Of a stretch of DNA of 64,000 nucleotides, positions 1 to 12,085 are shown piece after piece (position 1 is the first letter of the stretch; every line of letters starts with the position of its first letter). Position numbers and translations under genes: made by a program. The notes under the pieces are model-generated. The model did no database searches. It was not told where the DNA came from and saw nothing but the letters and a program-made list of their open reading frames with translations. The stretch spans positions 47,573,770-47,637,769 of the forward strand of contig CM060306.1 in the NCBI GenBank assembly GCA_030674185.1, given 5' to 3'. This DNA is from Monoplex corrugatus. Taxonomy: Eukaryota; Mollusca; Gastropoda; Littorinimorpha; Ranellidae.

Positions 1-279
1 CTGTGTGACTGTGTGCTCATTCTGAGCTATAATCCCAGTTGATAAAGTTGAAACCTTGGAAAAACGGGGGCAAATAAGAACCAGAAAGACACTTATAACG
101 AGAGTTAACACACAACAAAAGAACCAATTACAGCAGGTAGACTACACTAAAGAACACACAAAAGAAAAGGAGTTCCATATTCCAAGCTCATTTAATGAAG
201 ACAACACATGACAAACACACTTTATTTTACCTGCTCCCTCTCCCAAAGGTCACAAAGCAGGTCAGTGCCATCACCCCCC

Positions 280-316
<37 letters not shown>

Positions 317-611
317 GTAAGAAGGGGGAAATCAAGATGGTTCAGCTATATTGAACACTCTTCCTTTCCTCACATCTTCAGATGTTTTTACCATCTAATT
401 GGAAGTTTAAGGTTTTGTGTCTTTTTCAGGATGACCATGTGGTATGTCCCTATTTACTAAAATAAAAAAAATTGTCTTAAAACATAAGCGGGAAATGTTT
501 CATTGTATAAGCAAATATTGCGATTTTACACAGTCAGGCCAACATCATCTACCTGGGGTTTTTTTTCCTTATTTTTTTTAATTAAGAGACATTATTTATG
601 ACACGGGAGGG
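1..611. other. Non-genic DNA with a short (CA)n tract
   Basis: No coding region or recognised repeat family is visible. A C-run followed by (AC)n occupies about 277-314. The rest is unremarkable AT-rich sequence. Confidence 0.6.
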
Positions 612-628
612 ATGTGTGCGTGTGTGCG

Positions 629-686
<58 letters not shown>

Positions 687-805
687 CTTCCTCAGTCTCT
701 ATCTGTCTGTATGTATGTATGTCTATCTGTCTGCCTGCCTGCCTGCCTGCCTGTCTGCCTGCCTGCCTGTCTGTCTGTCTGTCTGTCTGCCTATCTGCCT
801 CATTG
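612..805. repeat. (TG)n followed by CTGT/CTGC tetranucleotide microsatellite
   Basis: A (TG)n run at about 626-684 passes into imperfect TCTG, TATG and CTGC tetranucleotide units to about 800. Open frames across it are only Val-Cys or Thr-His dipeptide runs and are not genes. Confidence 0.95.
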
Positions 806-1965
806 TCTGTTACCAAAATGTGTAGCAAGATTTTCTTCAGCTGTTTTTGGATGATCGTGACTAATTTAGATGAAACTTTGGACTGTTTAGGAGTGGCGAA
901 TGCATAATTTCGTCGGAAACAAGTATACAAAGGACAATAAACGTGCTTAAAATCAGTACTGTTGTGGAAGGTGTATAAACAGCATTTTTTCAGGTACTTC
1001 TGACAATATTTGAAATATGTTTTTGCTGGACAGTTTATCACTGTCCTGGATGCATTCCACATTTTATTTCGTCTGAAGCGTATAAGACTTCAGGGATCCT
1101 GAGAACTCTAAACATATCGTTTTCCTGTAATATTTTTGCATGAAAATTAAGCTTTCTTCTTTAGTTCGTAGTGTCTTAGATTCAAAATATGATCACTTGT
1201 GTGTTCAGAACAAACTCACAATCGAAACAAACACTGGCCGACCTGCTGTCCATTTTATTATTAATTGTACAGGTATACCGGTGGTGTCAGCTTAGTGTTT
1301 CATAGCTCTCGTCCTCCATTCCCTCATTTTCTATTTGAAGACGTTGCCATATTCGTAAGGTTTTACGTAGGTTCACCTCTGCTACATTTAGGTGGAGCAC
1401 ATACAAAACTGTCCAAACGCACTGTATTCCTCTTAGAAAAAAAATTCCTACTCATTCAAAGTTTGTCACGTAGGCATGTAGTCTATAGGGTCGGGAGGAG
1501 ATGGGAAATGATGTCAATCACAGTAGTATTTTCCGGCTTTATCTATGGAGCAGAGGAGCAAATAAGTTGGGCGTGCTGAGGTCATTCTACAGATTGATGT
1601 ATTCATAGACTTGGAACCATGGACTCAAGATCTCATGTCAAGAGCTCTGTCCCAGCCTTCAGCATAAAAAAACTGGCATGTTCGCTGCCCACCTTGGTGC
1701 ACCATCTTCATGTTAATTTTAATCTTTAGGTCCTGTTCCGAGCCTAACCCTCACTCCTTCATTTGAAGACCCAGCCAGTGCATGGGAGTTTGCGCAGGCT
1801 CAAGGAGTCTACCAGATAACTGCTGGGAGACTTAGCGGGAGCGCGTATGGAATTTCCCTAGTGCAGTGAATCCCTGTTAAAAGAAACATGTGTGAACTAC
1901 AAATAGACTACACATCACATTCTATCTTCAAGGTGTGTTCTTTTAAACGAAGCAGATAACCCTGT
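806..1965. other. Non-genic stretch, nothing recognised
   Basis: No protein family, RNA gene or mobile element is recognised. An open frame of about 100 codons at 1265-1579 on the plus strand has no visible motif, signal peptide or splice context and is treated as chance. Confidence 0.5.
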
Positions 1966-1971
1966 TATACC

Positions 1972-1973
<2 letters not shown>

Positions 1974-2061
<88 letters not shown>

Positions 2062-2339
2062 GTGTGTGTGTGTGTGTTGTGTTGTGTGTGTGTGGTGTGT
2101 GTGGTGTGTGTGTTGTGTTGTGTTGTGTGTGTGTGTGTGTGTGTGTTTTGTGTATGTTTGTATGTATGTTTGTATGTATGTGTGTGTGTGTATGTAAAGT
2201 GTGTATGCATGTATGTATGCATGTATGTATGTATGTTGTATGTATGTATGTGTGTGTGTACAGTGTGTATATGTGTGCATACACATATGCACACACAGAG
2301 ATAAATAAATAAACAAATGAACATACATATATATATATA

Positions 2340-2412
<73 letters not shown>

Positions 2413-2712
2413 GTGTTGTGGTTGTGTGTGTGTGTGTGTGTGTGTTGTTGTTGTGTGTGTTTGTGTGTGTTTGTGTGTTGTGTGTGTGTGTGTGTGTGTG
2501 TGTGTTTTGTGTTGTGTTGTGTTTGTTTGTGTGTGTGTGTGTTTTGTGTATGTTTGTATGTATGTTTGTATGTATGTGTGTGTATGTAAAGTGTGTATGC
2601 ATGTATGTATGCATGTATGTATGTATGTATGTATGTGTGTGTGTACAGTGTGTATAATGTGTGCATACACATATGCACACACAGAGATAAATAAATAAAC
2701 AAATGAACATAC

Positions 2713-2793
<81 letters not shown>

Positions 2794-2836
2794 TGTGTGT
2801 GTGAGTGTGCGTGTGTTTCTGTGTATGTCTGTGTGT

Positions 2837-2870
<34 letters not shown>

Positions 2871-2932
2871 CTGTGTGTGTGTGTGTGTCTGTGTCTGTGT
2901 GTGAGGATTCCTCTTTCCTGCGGGTTTTAATA

Positions 2933-2968
<36 letters not shown>

Positions 2969-2970
2969 AG

Positions 2971-3004
<34 letters not shown>

Positions 3005-3026
3005 AGCTCTCTCTCTCTCTCTCTCT

Positions 3027-3071
<45 letters not shown>

Positions 3072-3102
3072 ATGATTATGCCATCATCATCATCATCATC
3101 AT
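1974..3102. repeat. Compound microsatellite block with an internal duplication of about 400 bp
   Basis: Long (TG)n, TGTT and TATG runs are followed by (CT)n (about 2932-3068) and (ATC)n (3082-3102). The segment ending in GATAAATAAATAAACAAATG then a TA run occurs twice, at about 2285-2340 and 2683-2727, each preceded by the same TGTACAGTGTGTAT motif and a TATG array. The composite has therefore been tandemly duplicated with an offset near 400 bp. Confidence 0.9.
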
Positions 3103-3208
3103 AATGTAACCCTTCACAACCAGTAACATTTACGTCAGCCTCACTATCCTTTCTATGTCTACCTCAGCGTGGGCCTTCTTCTAGAGTATCTGAAAGGCAA
3201 TTCTGCAT

Positions 3209-3560
3209 GTTACGATAGCGGACGCCTATTATCTGCGCATGCTCGGTAATGTTTCCTATCCTATCAGGCGATGCGTCGTCCGCGCATGCTCGGAAGTCTG
3301 GGGCTTGTCGGTGATCAGCCGCCAGTTGGAGATATTGTCATTTCTAGTTAATAATACAAGTTCTTTCAATATATTCTTTTTTTATTATTATTGTTTATTT
3401 TACAATTCTGCTTTCTGCTCGCTCTACGGCCCATAACCTGGTGGCAGCGTGGTCAAAACAAGCTGAATAAGAACTGTCCTCGAGTGAAATTCCATCGCAA
3501 CTATGTCTTTCAAACCACACACTTCGACTTCTCCACTCTGAACGGTAGCCCAGATGGCGG
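3209..3560 (+). mobile_element. Possible 5' LTR remnant with a tRNA-Leu-like primer-binding site
   Basis: A segment beginning TGTTACGATAGCGG and ending near 3438 is followed by TGGTGGCAGCGTGGTC. That nearly matches the complement of a eukaryotic tRNA-Leu(AAG) 3' end plus CCA, lacking one G, as expected for an LTR-retrotransposon primer-binding site. A short ATG-led frame starting MSFKPHTS follows and soon stops. The motif GCGCATGCTCGG occurs twice inside the putative LTR (about 3236 and 3283). No second LTR is seen, so this is a truncated copy at best. The LTR start is a guess. Confidence 0.4.
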
Positions 3561-4185
3561 TGCCGGTAAGTCAGGAAGGAAGGAAGAAATGTATGGACAG
3601 AATGGAGGAAGAAAGCAAAGAATGATGGAACTGAAACGGAAGAAAGACGAAGACAAGACAGCGAGAGGGAAGGAAAGAAGAAAAAGAGAACAGAAGGAGG
3701 GAAGGAATTATGGAAGCGGGGAAGGAAGAAACGAAGAAAGGAGGGAAAGAAGGAAGGAAGGAAGAAATGAAAAAGTAGGCCTACGGAAGAAAGGAAGGAA
3801 AGCTGGAAAGAATATTGGAAGTGAGGAAGGAAGGGAGAAACAAAGAAGGGACGGATGCAAAGAAGAAATGAAGGAATGTTGGAAGTGATGAAGGAAGAAA
3901 GAAACGAAGAAAGAACGGGGAAAAAAAAAAAGAAGGAAGGCCTGATGAAAGTGAAGAAGACGGTTGAAATAAAGAAAGGTCGGAAAAATGGAAGTAAGGG
4001 CGGTTATGAAAGTGAGTAAGCAAGGAGAAACAAAGAATGGATGGACGGATGCAAAGAATGATAGAAGAAAGGGAGAAGAATGGACAGAACAAGAAAGAAA
4101 GGGAAGAAGGCGATAAGGATGGAAAGAAGGAAGACGGACTGGAAAGAAGAACAGAAGGAAAGAAAGATGGATAGATCATTAGATG
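3561..4185 (+). repeat. Degenerate GGAA/GAAA polypurine tract
   Basis: About 600 bases are almost entirely purine on the plus strand, made of diverged GGAA, GAAA and GAAGAA units. Open frames here (Lys/Glu/Arg-rich on plus, Ser/Pro/Phe-rich on minus) follow from this composition and are not taken as genes. Confidence 0.85.
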
Positions 4186-4194
4186 TAAACTTAC

Positions 4195-4455
4195 AAAGGT
4201 TAAGGTTGTTCCATAACCATAAACTATAAACGTAAAACTTTTCCCATAATCATGATGTCTAATGAGAGTGAGGTGGTGGTGACCTCCATTTAAAAAAAAT
4301 GGCGGGGGAGGGATAGCAGGGCAGCTTATCTTTCCTCCCTTCCTGCTTTACCTTCCCAACCTTGAAGAGGGTTAGGTATCCATTTACAGCTGGATGGACT
4401 GGAGTCCACAAGCATAAAATTTTCTTTTTAGCTAGGTTCGAATCCGTGCAATAAT
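4195..4455 (+). repeat. Diverged dispersed repeat, partly shared with 10587-10697
   Basis: The segment with GTTGTTCCATAAC and GAGAGTGAGGTGGTGGTGACCTCCA matches, with divergence, two adjacent copies at 10587-10643 and 10653-10697. It continues into a stretch (TACAGCTGGATGGACTGG, then TAGGTTCGAATCCG) with a tRNA B-box-like motif, so it may be a SINE-derived unit. The family name is unknown to me. Confidence 0.5.
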
Positions 4456-4960
4456 TACAAACTGCTCTTCAAAACAATCTTAGACGTGTACAGAATGTGA
4501 ACACAGCATTTTCCTATGTATCTACCATGTAGCCTACGCAACCTAGAAATCATAAATATCAGTTAGATCATCGTTAGCCCACCCTGCAGAGTTGACCCCA
4601 CAACTACCTACTTTGCCCCCTATTTGACAGGTTGTTCCATCAAACAACCAGACAGAATGAGCAGATATCTCACCTCTTCAAAGTGAAGACAACAAGACAA
4701 GAATATCCACAAAACCGTACAGACACAACGGATTGACCTGATTCAGACTCCTTGGTTTTAAAGAGAAGGTTGAAAAATGTTTGATGTGCATGTGGAAAAA
4801 GGCACCAGCCATAAATCATAAGACTAGCAGCTTGCACAGAAGAACAACCCGACAGCTTCAAGTCAGGTGGATGGTTTGACGGTCTCTTTAAAAATGATAG
4901 GGGAAAAATGATAACAGACTGATTTGAATTGGCCACAGGTTGTATTGTGTGTGTGTGTGT
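4456..4960. other. Non-genic stretch, nothing recognised
   Basis: An open minus-strand frame of 88 codons (4670-4936) has no recognisable motif. A short TG-rich patch lies at about 4945-4980. Confidence 0.45.
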
Positions 4961-5204
4961 GCGTTCGTGTGCGTGTGTTCGTTCTTTAATTTAACGTCTG
5001 TTCACTATGAGTGATATTAGACAGGGGGGAGGGGGGGGGAATGGAAGATAAGAGGTGGGCGAGTTGCATTGTGGGGAGGGGGGAGGCAAAGTAAAAGACA
5101 TAAATAAATGGGTAAATAGAAAAATGGAACAAGATCTTAACACTAACAATTAACATTAACAATGTGAAGGAAAAATTTAACGCTAGAATACTAACTTCAG
5201 AAAC

Positions 5205-8200
5205 TTAAAGCAATACATTAACAGGACTGTGAACCAATGATTCTGAAATTTTAACTGATAAAGACTGATCAGAAGTTACTTCTTTAAAATGAGTTTCTGA
5301 ATAGTTTTCTTGTGTAAATAATTTTGGTAAAAAAGAACGTAGCATTTTGCAGTAAAATAAACTGTGAAACAGTGTGAATTGTTCTCCGCAAATACACTTG
5401 ATATTTTTACAATATTTTGTTTTCAACGCGTTTAGTTGAATACGAAAATGAACAGCAACAATCGATCTTGAATGATATATGGAAGAATACTGCAATTTTT
5501 TACATACATTTTGTAATGAAAGTTTTATCATTTGTTGTGTCACAAACTTTTCATTGAAATGTTCATGAAATCGAATCCATGAGGCCGATTCTAGCAAGTT
5601 GCAAGCTTCTTTTACGGAAGTTTTAATACGTAATTCTATAGTATTATCAGTGTTGTGTGCACCTTGTTTAGCTGCTCTGTCTACTACTTCGTTGCCATGA
5701 AGACCAACGTGAGAAGGCACCCAGCATAAACTGATATCTATACCTTTTGTCCTTAAACGATGTATAAGATGATTTGCCTCAGTAATTAAGTCAGGCCTTG
5801 TGTCTGTATTAAATGACTGTAAGGCATATAATACAGATTTTGAATCAACAAGGAGAACCACTTTAAAAAAGACAGGTTTAAGGTCTACTAAATAATGCAA
5901 CGCTTGTGTAATAGCGACTAATTCCGCTGTAAATATAGATATATTTGGCCCAAGGAAAAATGACTTTTGTATTTTAGATTTTGGAACATAATACGCTGCT
6001 CCAGCAGATTTATTTTCTAAGACTGACCCATCGGTAAAAATATGGAGGTGGGTACGGTATTTTTCATCGATGTGTTCTCTTGCTGTGCATATCGAAATGT
6101 TAATGTTTTCATATTTCTTAGCATCTGTATAATCAATATCAAAAGTGGCTTTAAGCATTTCCCATGTAGGGATAGGCGTTGTGGATGGTGTCTCAGCTAT
6201 TTCATCCAAACTTATGTTAGACTGTTTGACTAAGTCAGATACGTAAGTTGCAACAGTCATTTGTGATGAAATGTTGCTTGCTCGTTTTGGAAAGTCAACA
6301 TCAGACCTTAGTTTAATTTCCTTGCTCACAAAATTGTCCGTTTGTGAAGTAGTTCTGATTGCAAACTTTGCTGTCGCTAGCTCACGATAGCTGTTCAGAG
6401 ACAGAATTCCAGCAACTTTGTACGTTTCCAGATTTGAAGCATGGGCTGGTACACCTAGTGCAATTTTAAGACTTTTGCAGTCTAAACTTTGAATCTTCTT
6501 TAGTAAATATTTGGGTGCACTGAAGAACACTTCTTGTGCATAAGATAATTTAGATCTTACAAGTGCTGTTGATAGATGGAGAAGTACGTTTGTATCCATT
6601 CCCCAGGGTAATCTACTTATTATCTTTAAAAAATTTAAGGCTTTTCTTGCTTTTGTTAAAATATAATCAAAATGGACATTCCAGTTTAATTTCGATGTTA
6701 TAAAGACTCCCAGAAATTTTACAACCTGTTTGTAATGGATCGCTTCACCATGCAGCCTGAAAGTAGGCAAGTTATTTAAAGTACCACCAGGATTAAAGAG
6801 CATCATGTTAGTTTTTTCTGCTGACAACGACAGACCATTTTCTAACATGTAGTTTCCAAGACTATCTAGATCAGATTGATACAACTTCCTGATGTAATTC
6901 TGCGCTCTCTGGGGAGTTGTCTTTTTTAAAGTAATATTCATCCAGATGCATATATCATCAGCGTACTGTACCAAAATAACACGATTTGAGAGTACTCTAG
7001 GAAGATCATATATAAGGATATTAAATAAAATAGGTGCTATCACTGAACCTTGAGGAATTCCCATGTCAAGAGATCGTGAAGAAGAATAACTTGTTCCCAC
7101 TCTTGCTTGAATTGTTCTATTGGCTAGATAGGACTTAATATAATTATACATATTGCCAGATAGACCAATAGATTTCAGCTTGTACAATAAACGTTTATGC
7201 CAAACTTGATCATAAGCTTTTTTCACATCAAAAAATGTTGCTAAAAGACTTTTTCTACGGGCAAATTGTTGTTTTATCTGAGTTGTAAGTTTAACCAGGT
7301 GCTCAACTGTGGATCTCCTTTTTCTGAAACCTGCCTGGTTTACCGGAATAATGTTATTTCTATCACAGTAATGTATAAGTCTGTTTAGGATCAATCTTTC
7401 CATTAGTTTGTTTGTATGGGATGTCAAAGCAATAGGTCTGTAACTGTTTTTATTGTTTTTAGGCTTTCCTGCTTTTAATATGGGTATAACAACAGACTTT
7501 TGCCATACCTGTGGTACAGTTCCACTTACCCAGCACTTCTGAAAAATTTAAATTAAGAAAATAATATAATTTTCTGGAAGATGCTTAATCATTTCATTTG
7601 AAACTGCATCGACACCTACCGAACTCCTTTTGTTGTGTAGAGACAAGATAGTGTTTTTTAGCTCTTCTAAGGTGATCGGAGAATTAAACCATCGATCATT
7701 CTGAGGTATTGGATCAATGAAGATAGGGTTGTTAGCTGCCATTTCTCTGTAGTGTTTGCTGTTAGGAGACAACCCGTCTACTTTACTATTTTCAGCAAAG
7801 AGTTCTACAAAAGTTTCAGCTTTGTCCATGTCAGAAGGAAATTTGTGACATGTATCAATCAGTATTGGACACGTGGGTAAATTGGCCCCGTTTTTCATTT
7901 GATTCATTTTTGTCCAGATTTTATGGAAATCCTTAAAATCAGAAATTTCTTTGGTGCAGTATGATGCCCAATAATCTTTCTTTGCTTCAGCAATGATTTT
8001 ATTACACTGGATGTTAGCTTTTTTCATTTCCATGTGATCGTCGGATTTTCTGCTTTTGATGTAGATTTTGAATTTATCTTTTTTATACTGAACTGCTTTC
8101 TCACATTCCTCTGTCCACCAAACATTACCCATACGATTATTGGACTTATAAGTTTTGAGTTTCGGGATGGAGAGGTCTGCAGCAGCTAGAACTGACTCCT

Positions 8201-9049
8201 GGAACTTTGAAAACATAACGTCTACATTTTCACTTTCATAATGCTTATATTCTTGATTAGCAAGAGCAGTCCGAAACAAGGACCAATCAGCGCGCACGTA
8301 ATTATATTTTGGTATGATGTCAGGAGTGCTGTCTTTCATCCTGATGTTGTCATAAGTTATTGTTATGATGATAGGTAAGTGATCACTTCCCAAAGTATCT
8401 TTGTGAGTGTCCCAGGTACAGCATGGTACTAATTCTGGTGATATTAGTGACAGATCGATGGCTGTTGCCCGGTGTTTGGAAACATCAGGAATTCTAGTGA
8501 CACTCCCATCATTCAAAAGGTAAAGCGCACTGTCAACTATATTTTCTACTAAACGATTGCTTGTAACAGTACAACAATCTTTTTCCCAAAACGGGGAGTG
8601 GGAATTAAAGTCTCCACCTATTAGCCATCTACCGTGCTGCAGATCCGGAATCGTATGCAGCCATTCTGTGTTGTGGTCATTTGGACCTGCTGGCAGGTAA
8701 ACTGACAAAACGTTCAGGATGAAAGAATTACTGAATTGTACTGTGGCGGCACAAGCGTGTAAGTCTTCAGTTGATGTAAAAACTGGGAAATTAAATATGT
8801 GATACTGCAACTCTTTAAGTATATATATCGCAGTGGCTACCTTCTTCCAGGATTTCCCAAGTCATATATCGGAGGATAATAATAATTTTGGAAATTGGGA
8901 AGTTTGGTTGGGATAACATTAAGCGACTGCAAAATTAAAACTTCACACTGATTTGATGAGAGAAAATGTTCCAGGTATGCGGAATTGGTGGAAATCGATC
9001 TACAATTCCACTGCAAAATTTTGATTTGTGATTGTTGGCGCAATTTCAT
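5205..9049 (-). pseudogene. LINE ORF2: AP-like endonuclease, reverse transcriptase and RNase H
   Basis: ORF2 nicks target DNA, copies the element RNA by target-primed reverse transcription and degrades the RNA strand. The segment 8837-9049 holds the endonuclease start (LQWNCRS). The segment 7548-8810, in another frame, holds GGDFNSHSPFW and SDHLPI, and begins the RT region. The segment 5205-7427 carries RT motifs FFDVKKAYD, GIPQGSV and YADD (about residues 155-158 counted from 7427) and then RNase H with FTDGS (near 464), AELVAI, VDSKSV and GNEVVD. Lesions: a frameshift near 8815-8840 and a TAA at 7548-7550, after which the same frame continues. Where family members usually have LQE for the catalytic glutamate, this copy reads LQS. 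Apart from these it is remarkably intact. Confidence 0.9.
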
Positions 9050-9392
9050 TGTTGGCTAGTCTCTTATGTTAAATTATTGGTTATTTGTTTGATAATCACG
9101 AAGACTTTGGTTTTCTATGTACGATAAAAATGGCCAGAAAGAAACCATTAATTACTTAGGCTACTATTGAAAAGTAGAACAAAAATGTAAGTAAAACTAT
9201 GGGGAAAAGTCCTTCTAATAGAGATAAGAGGTGATTAAGAACAGAAACAAATTACAAATAAATGAAACAATGGTATACACGCCGTCAAATGTACGGAGAT
9301 TATAGTCTGACTGAGTCCTTATAGTCTGACGAATTGTCAGAGATGATGTGGAAAAAGTCCTGTGACAGGAATCGTTGATAACTGTAGATCTA

Positions 9393-9814
9393 CTAAAACA
9401 TATCATATGGCAGCCACCACGGTTCGCAGTTATCAAAATGGTGGAACCGTCCTAGGGGGAATCTGGAGGAGTGTAGTCGTGAAGAACGTGATCGTGTTGT
9501 TCTCTTAGGGGTCTCCCAAAACAAATCTCGAACGTGTCGTCCAAGGTTCCCCGCTATCACGCTGCTTCCTCTGGCAGTGGGGTGTATATTGTCGTATAGA
9601 AAGTGCTGGTTATTACGGAGGTTTTCATGTGAAACAAAAGAAATGTTTTTTATGTCAACAAGCTCAGCGGACAAGAAAGCGTTGAACAAATTCCGCTGAA
9701 CCTCCGTATGTGCATGTCGGACAGGGGCGATCTTGCTGATAACTATCTTGGATGTTGGGTATGTTTGTGCTGCATGTTTTATGCAAGAAGCGAGATGTTG
9801 AGTAGTTGCTGCGT

Positions 9815-9910
<96 letters not shown>

Positions 9911-10300
9911 AGTGGGGAGAGGGTTTCGTTTTTGTTGGTTTCTGTTTGTGTGTGTGTATTTATGAATCTTTGTGTGCATGCGTTTGCGCATATGAAAAGA
10001 TATGATCTGCATATTATTCTTGACTCTTGGTTGTCCTCTGACATATTCCCATCTTTCTCGTTAGTGTGGTCGTTGATGGACACAACAGCAGACAGGATCC
10101 TCTGTCCCTATCTCTGGGATGTGCAACAAGCATTTCGGGCAAGTGGACATTGGTACAGTCTTGATATTTAATGTCCAGCTCTCCCTGAGTCGATCCCGGC
10201 AACAGCTTTCGTTCAAGGTACCCTGAAGAATGTCGTTGTAGGTGACAAATTTGCGTCGTTTCTCTGTTGTCAGAAGCGGTTGCTGTAGGTCCACCAAATT
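9393..10300 (-). pseudogene. SGNH-hydrolase-like domain, presumed LINE ORF1 remnant
   Basis: The downstream part (9393-9780) shows VISKIAPVRH, then FVSHENL and DNIHPTARGSS, which resembles the last block of SGNH/GDSL esterases with its Asp-x-x-His pair. The upstream part (about 10014-10297) holds a degraded TEDPV block in the position of the family's TVVVHVGTND block, in shifting frames. A (CA)n tract at about 9812-9909 sits between them. Some LINE families carry an esterase-like ORF1, and the orientation and the 340-bp spacing to ORF2 fit that role. A separate captured esterase pseudogene cannot be excluded. Confidence 0.55.
9812..9910. repeat. (GT)n microsatellite inside the SGNH remnant
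   Basis: Almost pure (GT)n of about 95 bases interrupts the esterase-like coding remnant. Confidence 0.97.
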
Positions 10301-10586
10301 GTTGATCGTGTTATGTACATACTCACTGGCCTTATGTTCGCAGTAGAGTATAACGAAGTAAACCTTCCTTTTTGTGAGTCAGTAAGTCATGTCTAAGATG
10401 GCTGACACCAATATAAGAGGGTTGAGACTATGAGTGACTAGTGCAACCTGTGCTTGGTAGTAAAGCCAATGGCCTATTTATAACGTCTTTGCCAATGGCA
10501 CAGTTTCCCTAGATAGACCTACTGTTCAGTCTGGTTATTGTTACCATCCATTCTGTCATCTTTGATCACAGTAACTGCCAAGTAAA

Positions 10587-10697
10587 GGTTGTCCCGTAAC
10601 ACTGATATCGTACGGGAGTGAGGTGGTAGAGACCTCCAGTCAAAAAAGAGACGTGTTGTCCCATAACACGACGTCATACGGGAGTCAGGTGGTAGGT
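10587..10697 (+). repeat. Two adjacent copies of a dispersed repeat unit
   Basis: Two imperfect copies of a unit containing GTTGTCCCRTAACA and ATACGGGAGT, then AGGTGGTAG, stand at 10587-10643 and 10653-10697. A diverged third copy is at about 4205-4290, on the other side of the LINE. Confidence 0.6.
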
Positions 10698-12085
10698 ACT
10701 GCTCACCTCTTCTTCCCTGCTGTCAGTTGTGATGATCTGACTTGCTGATCTTGTCGCCGACCTCCAGTCCATGTACCCGTGCGCTGTCAATGGATCTGTT
10801 TGTGACATCTTGGAACTAATTGTTGGTGTCCACCATGAGGTTCTTGTCACTGGCGAGCTGTACATTTCAGATGCATGTGCTACCAACAATGGAGGTGAAG
10901 ATTATTATAGTCATGGAGACTCTTTTGCGTGACTTTATCCAAGAAGTTGTTGAACAATACCGGTGTATTAGACATCTTTGGCATACTCCCACTGTAATTT
11001 GAAAACATAAATCTACTTTACCATCGAGAAGCATCACTTTTCTTGAGTTCTTAATAGCGCCTCCATGACTTGGATTAGACTTTCATCTGCTTTGAACTTC
11101 ATAAGGTTTTTTGATTTGCCACAGTATGTCATGACAAACTTACCGCCATACGTCTTCCTGAAGCTGAAAAACTTTTGTGGTACAAATTTTTGTGAGGAGT
11201 GTTCTGAGCTTAGGGTTTTTGTGCTTTGTATCTGCTTCTATGCTAGCTGAATGGGTAGCGCAAACTGTGTTAGATTTGAGAGAAGTTCTACAACATGGGA
11301 GATATATCCTACGTGACTCTCAAGAGTCATGTTCTTTGATTAATTCAATTTAATGTTATGTTTTTCTGTTATGTTTTTATACACTTGTGCAATTATATGG
11401 TTGCATAAGTTGTATTTTTCTCAATATACTCATATTCAAAACTGGGCCTCATGTGCTGTCGTAATATATACTTTTACTTTCATATCCAAATCACACTGAA
11501 AAGTGTCAAAAGATAGAATAGAATATTAGCATGGCTTGTCCAGAGTGTTGTTTGTTTGTTTGATTCAGTTTTTTCTCTTCATTTGTTTGTTCCACAGTTA
11601 TAAAAATGACTGGCACGTCACTGTACAGCGTTTTCCAAACATCATAATAGATATGACGCATGCTGGCTTTTCAGTTCGTCATAAAACAGACGGGGAAGAT
11701 TGGAGAATTTTTTGGTAGAGTAAGAATTCTATCTTGTTTGTTTACGCATCAAACTCTCGTGTTTCCAAGTCCAGAATCTTTGTTTATTGCTGTTCCTCAT
11801 TTATGAATATTTAACGTTCTATGGTACTTTTATCACTCAGTCTTTTTTGCTTACGCGTCGAATGTGAATGTTTTCTTATTAATCCTGTGGTTTTGTTCAT
11901 AGTTTTTCAACGTTTATTTCTGTTTGAGATTTCTTTGATAATTACAGTAAATTTCTTCCTTATCTGTTTAAGTATCAGAGATAATTCCTAATTTAGTATG
12001 GCCTGTTATCTTTAATGAACTAATATCTCTGTCTGGTTTGTTTACACATTGAGAGTAACTGTTTTGAAATCCTGTGTTTTCTAAT
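10698..12085. other. Non-genic stretch with weak coding traces
   Basis: Nothing is firmly recognised. Around 10907-11000 (plus) the phrase FIQEVVEQYRC, then LWHTPTV, faintly resembles the start of a MADF DNA-binding domain, but the frame stops at once. It is too weak to call. The remainder is AT-rich. Confidence 0.35.

Larger units (their letters stand above)
4985..10310 (-). mobile_element. Decayed non-LTR retrotransposon (I/Nimb-like, RNase H-bearing)
   Basis: Reading on the minus strand, an SGNH-hydrolase-like segment (presumed ORF1) is followed by an endonuclease, a reverse transcriptase and an RNase H domain in the order of I-group LINEs. The 3' non-coding tail lies below 5205. A frameshift, a premature stop and a (CA)n tract inside ORF1 show that this copy is dead. 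The clade is inferred from domain order. The outer limits are approximate because no target-site duplication was found. Confidence 0.7.

Noticed and set aside
1265..1579. Open frame of 104 codons on plus
   Set aside because: No motif, no splice or promoter context, and average composition. Compatible with chance.
1915..2714. Overlapping Thr-His and Cys-Val open frames of up to 255 codons
   Set aside because: They are translations of (CA/TG)n in all frames. The same applies at 9.8, 13.1, 20.5, 21.3, 25.7, 31.8, 32.8, 53.9, 61, 62.8 and 63.7 kb.
3391..4179. Lys/Glu-rich (plus) and Ser/Pro-rich (minus) frames
   Set aside because: They come from a GGAA/GAAA polypurine tract and have no domain.
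10820..11002. MADF-like domain
   Set aside because: Only about 20 residues resemble the family and the frame ends immediately. It is noted in the region entry but not called.
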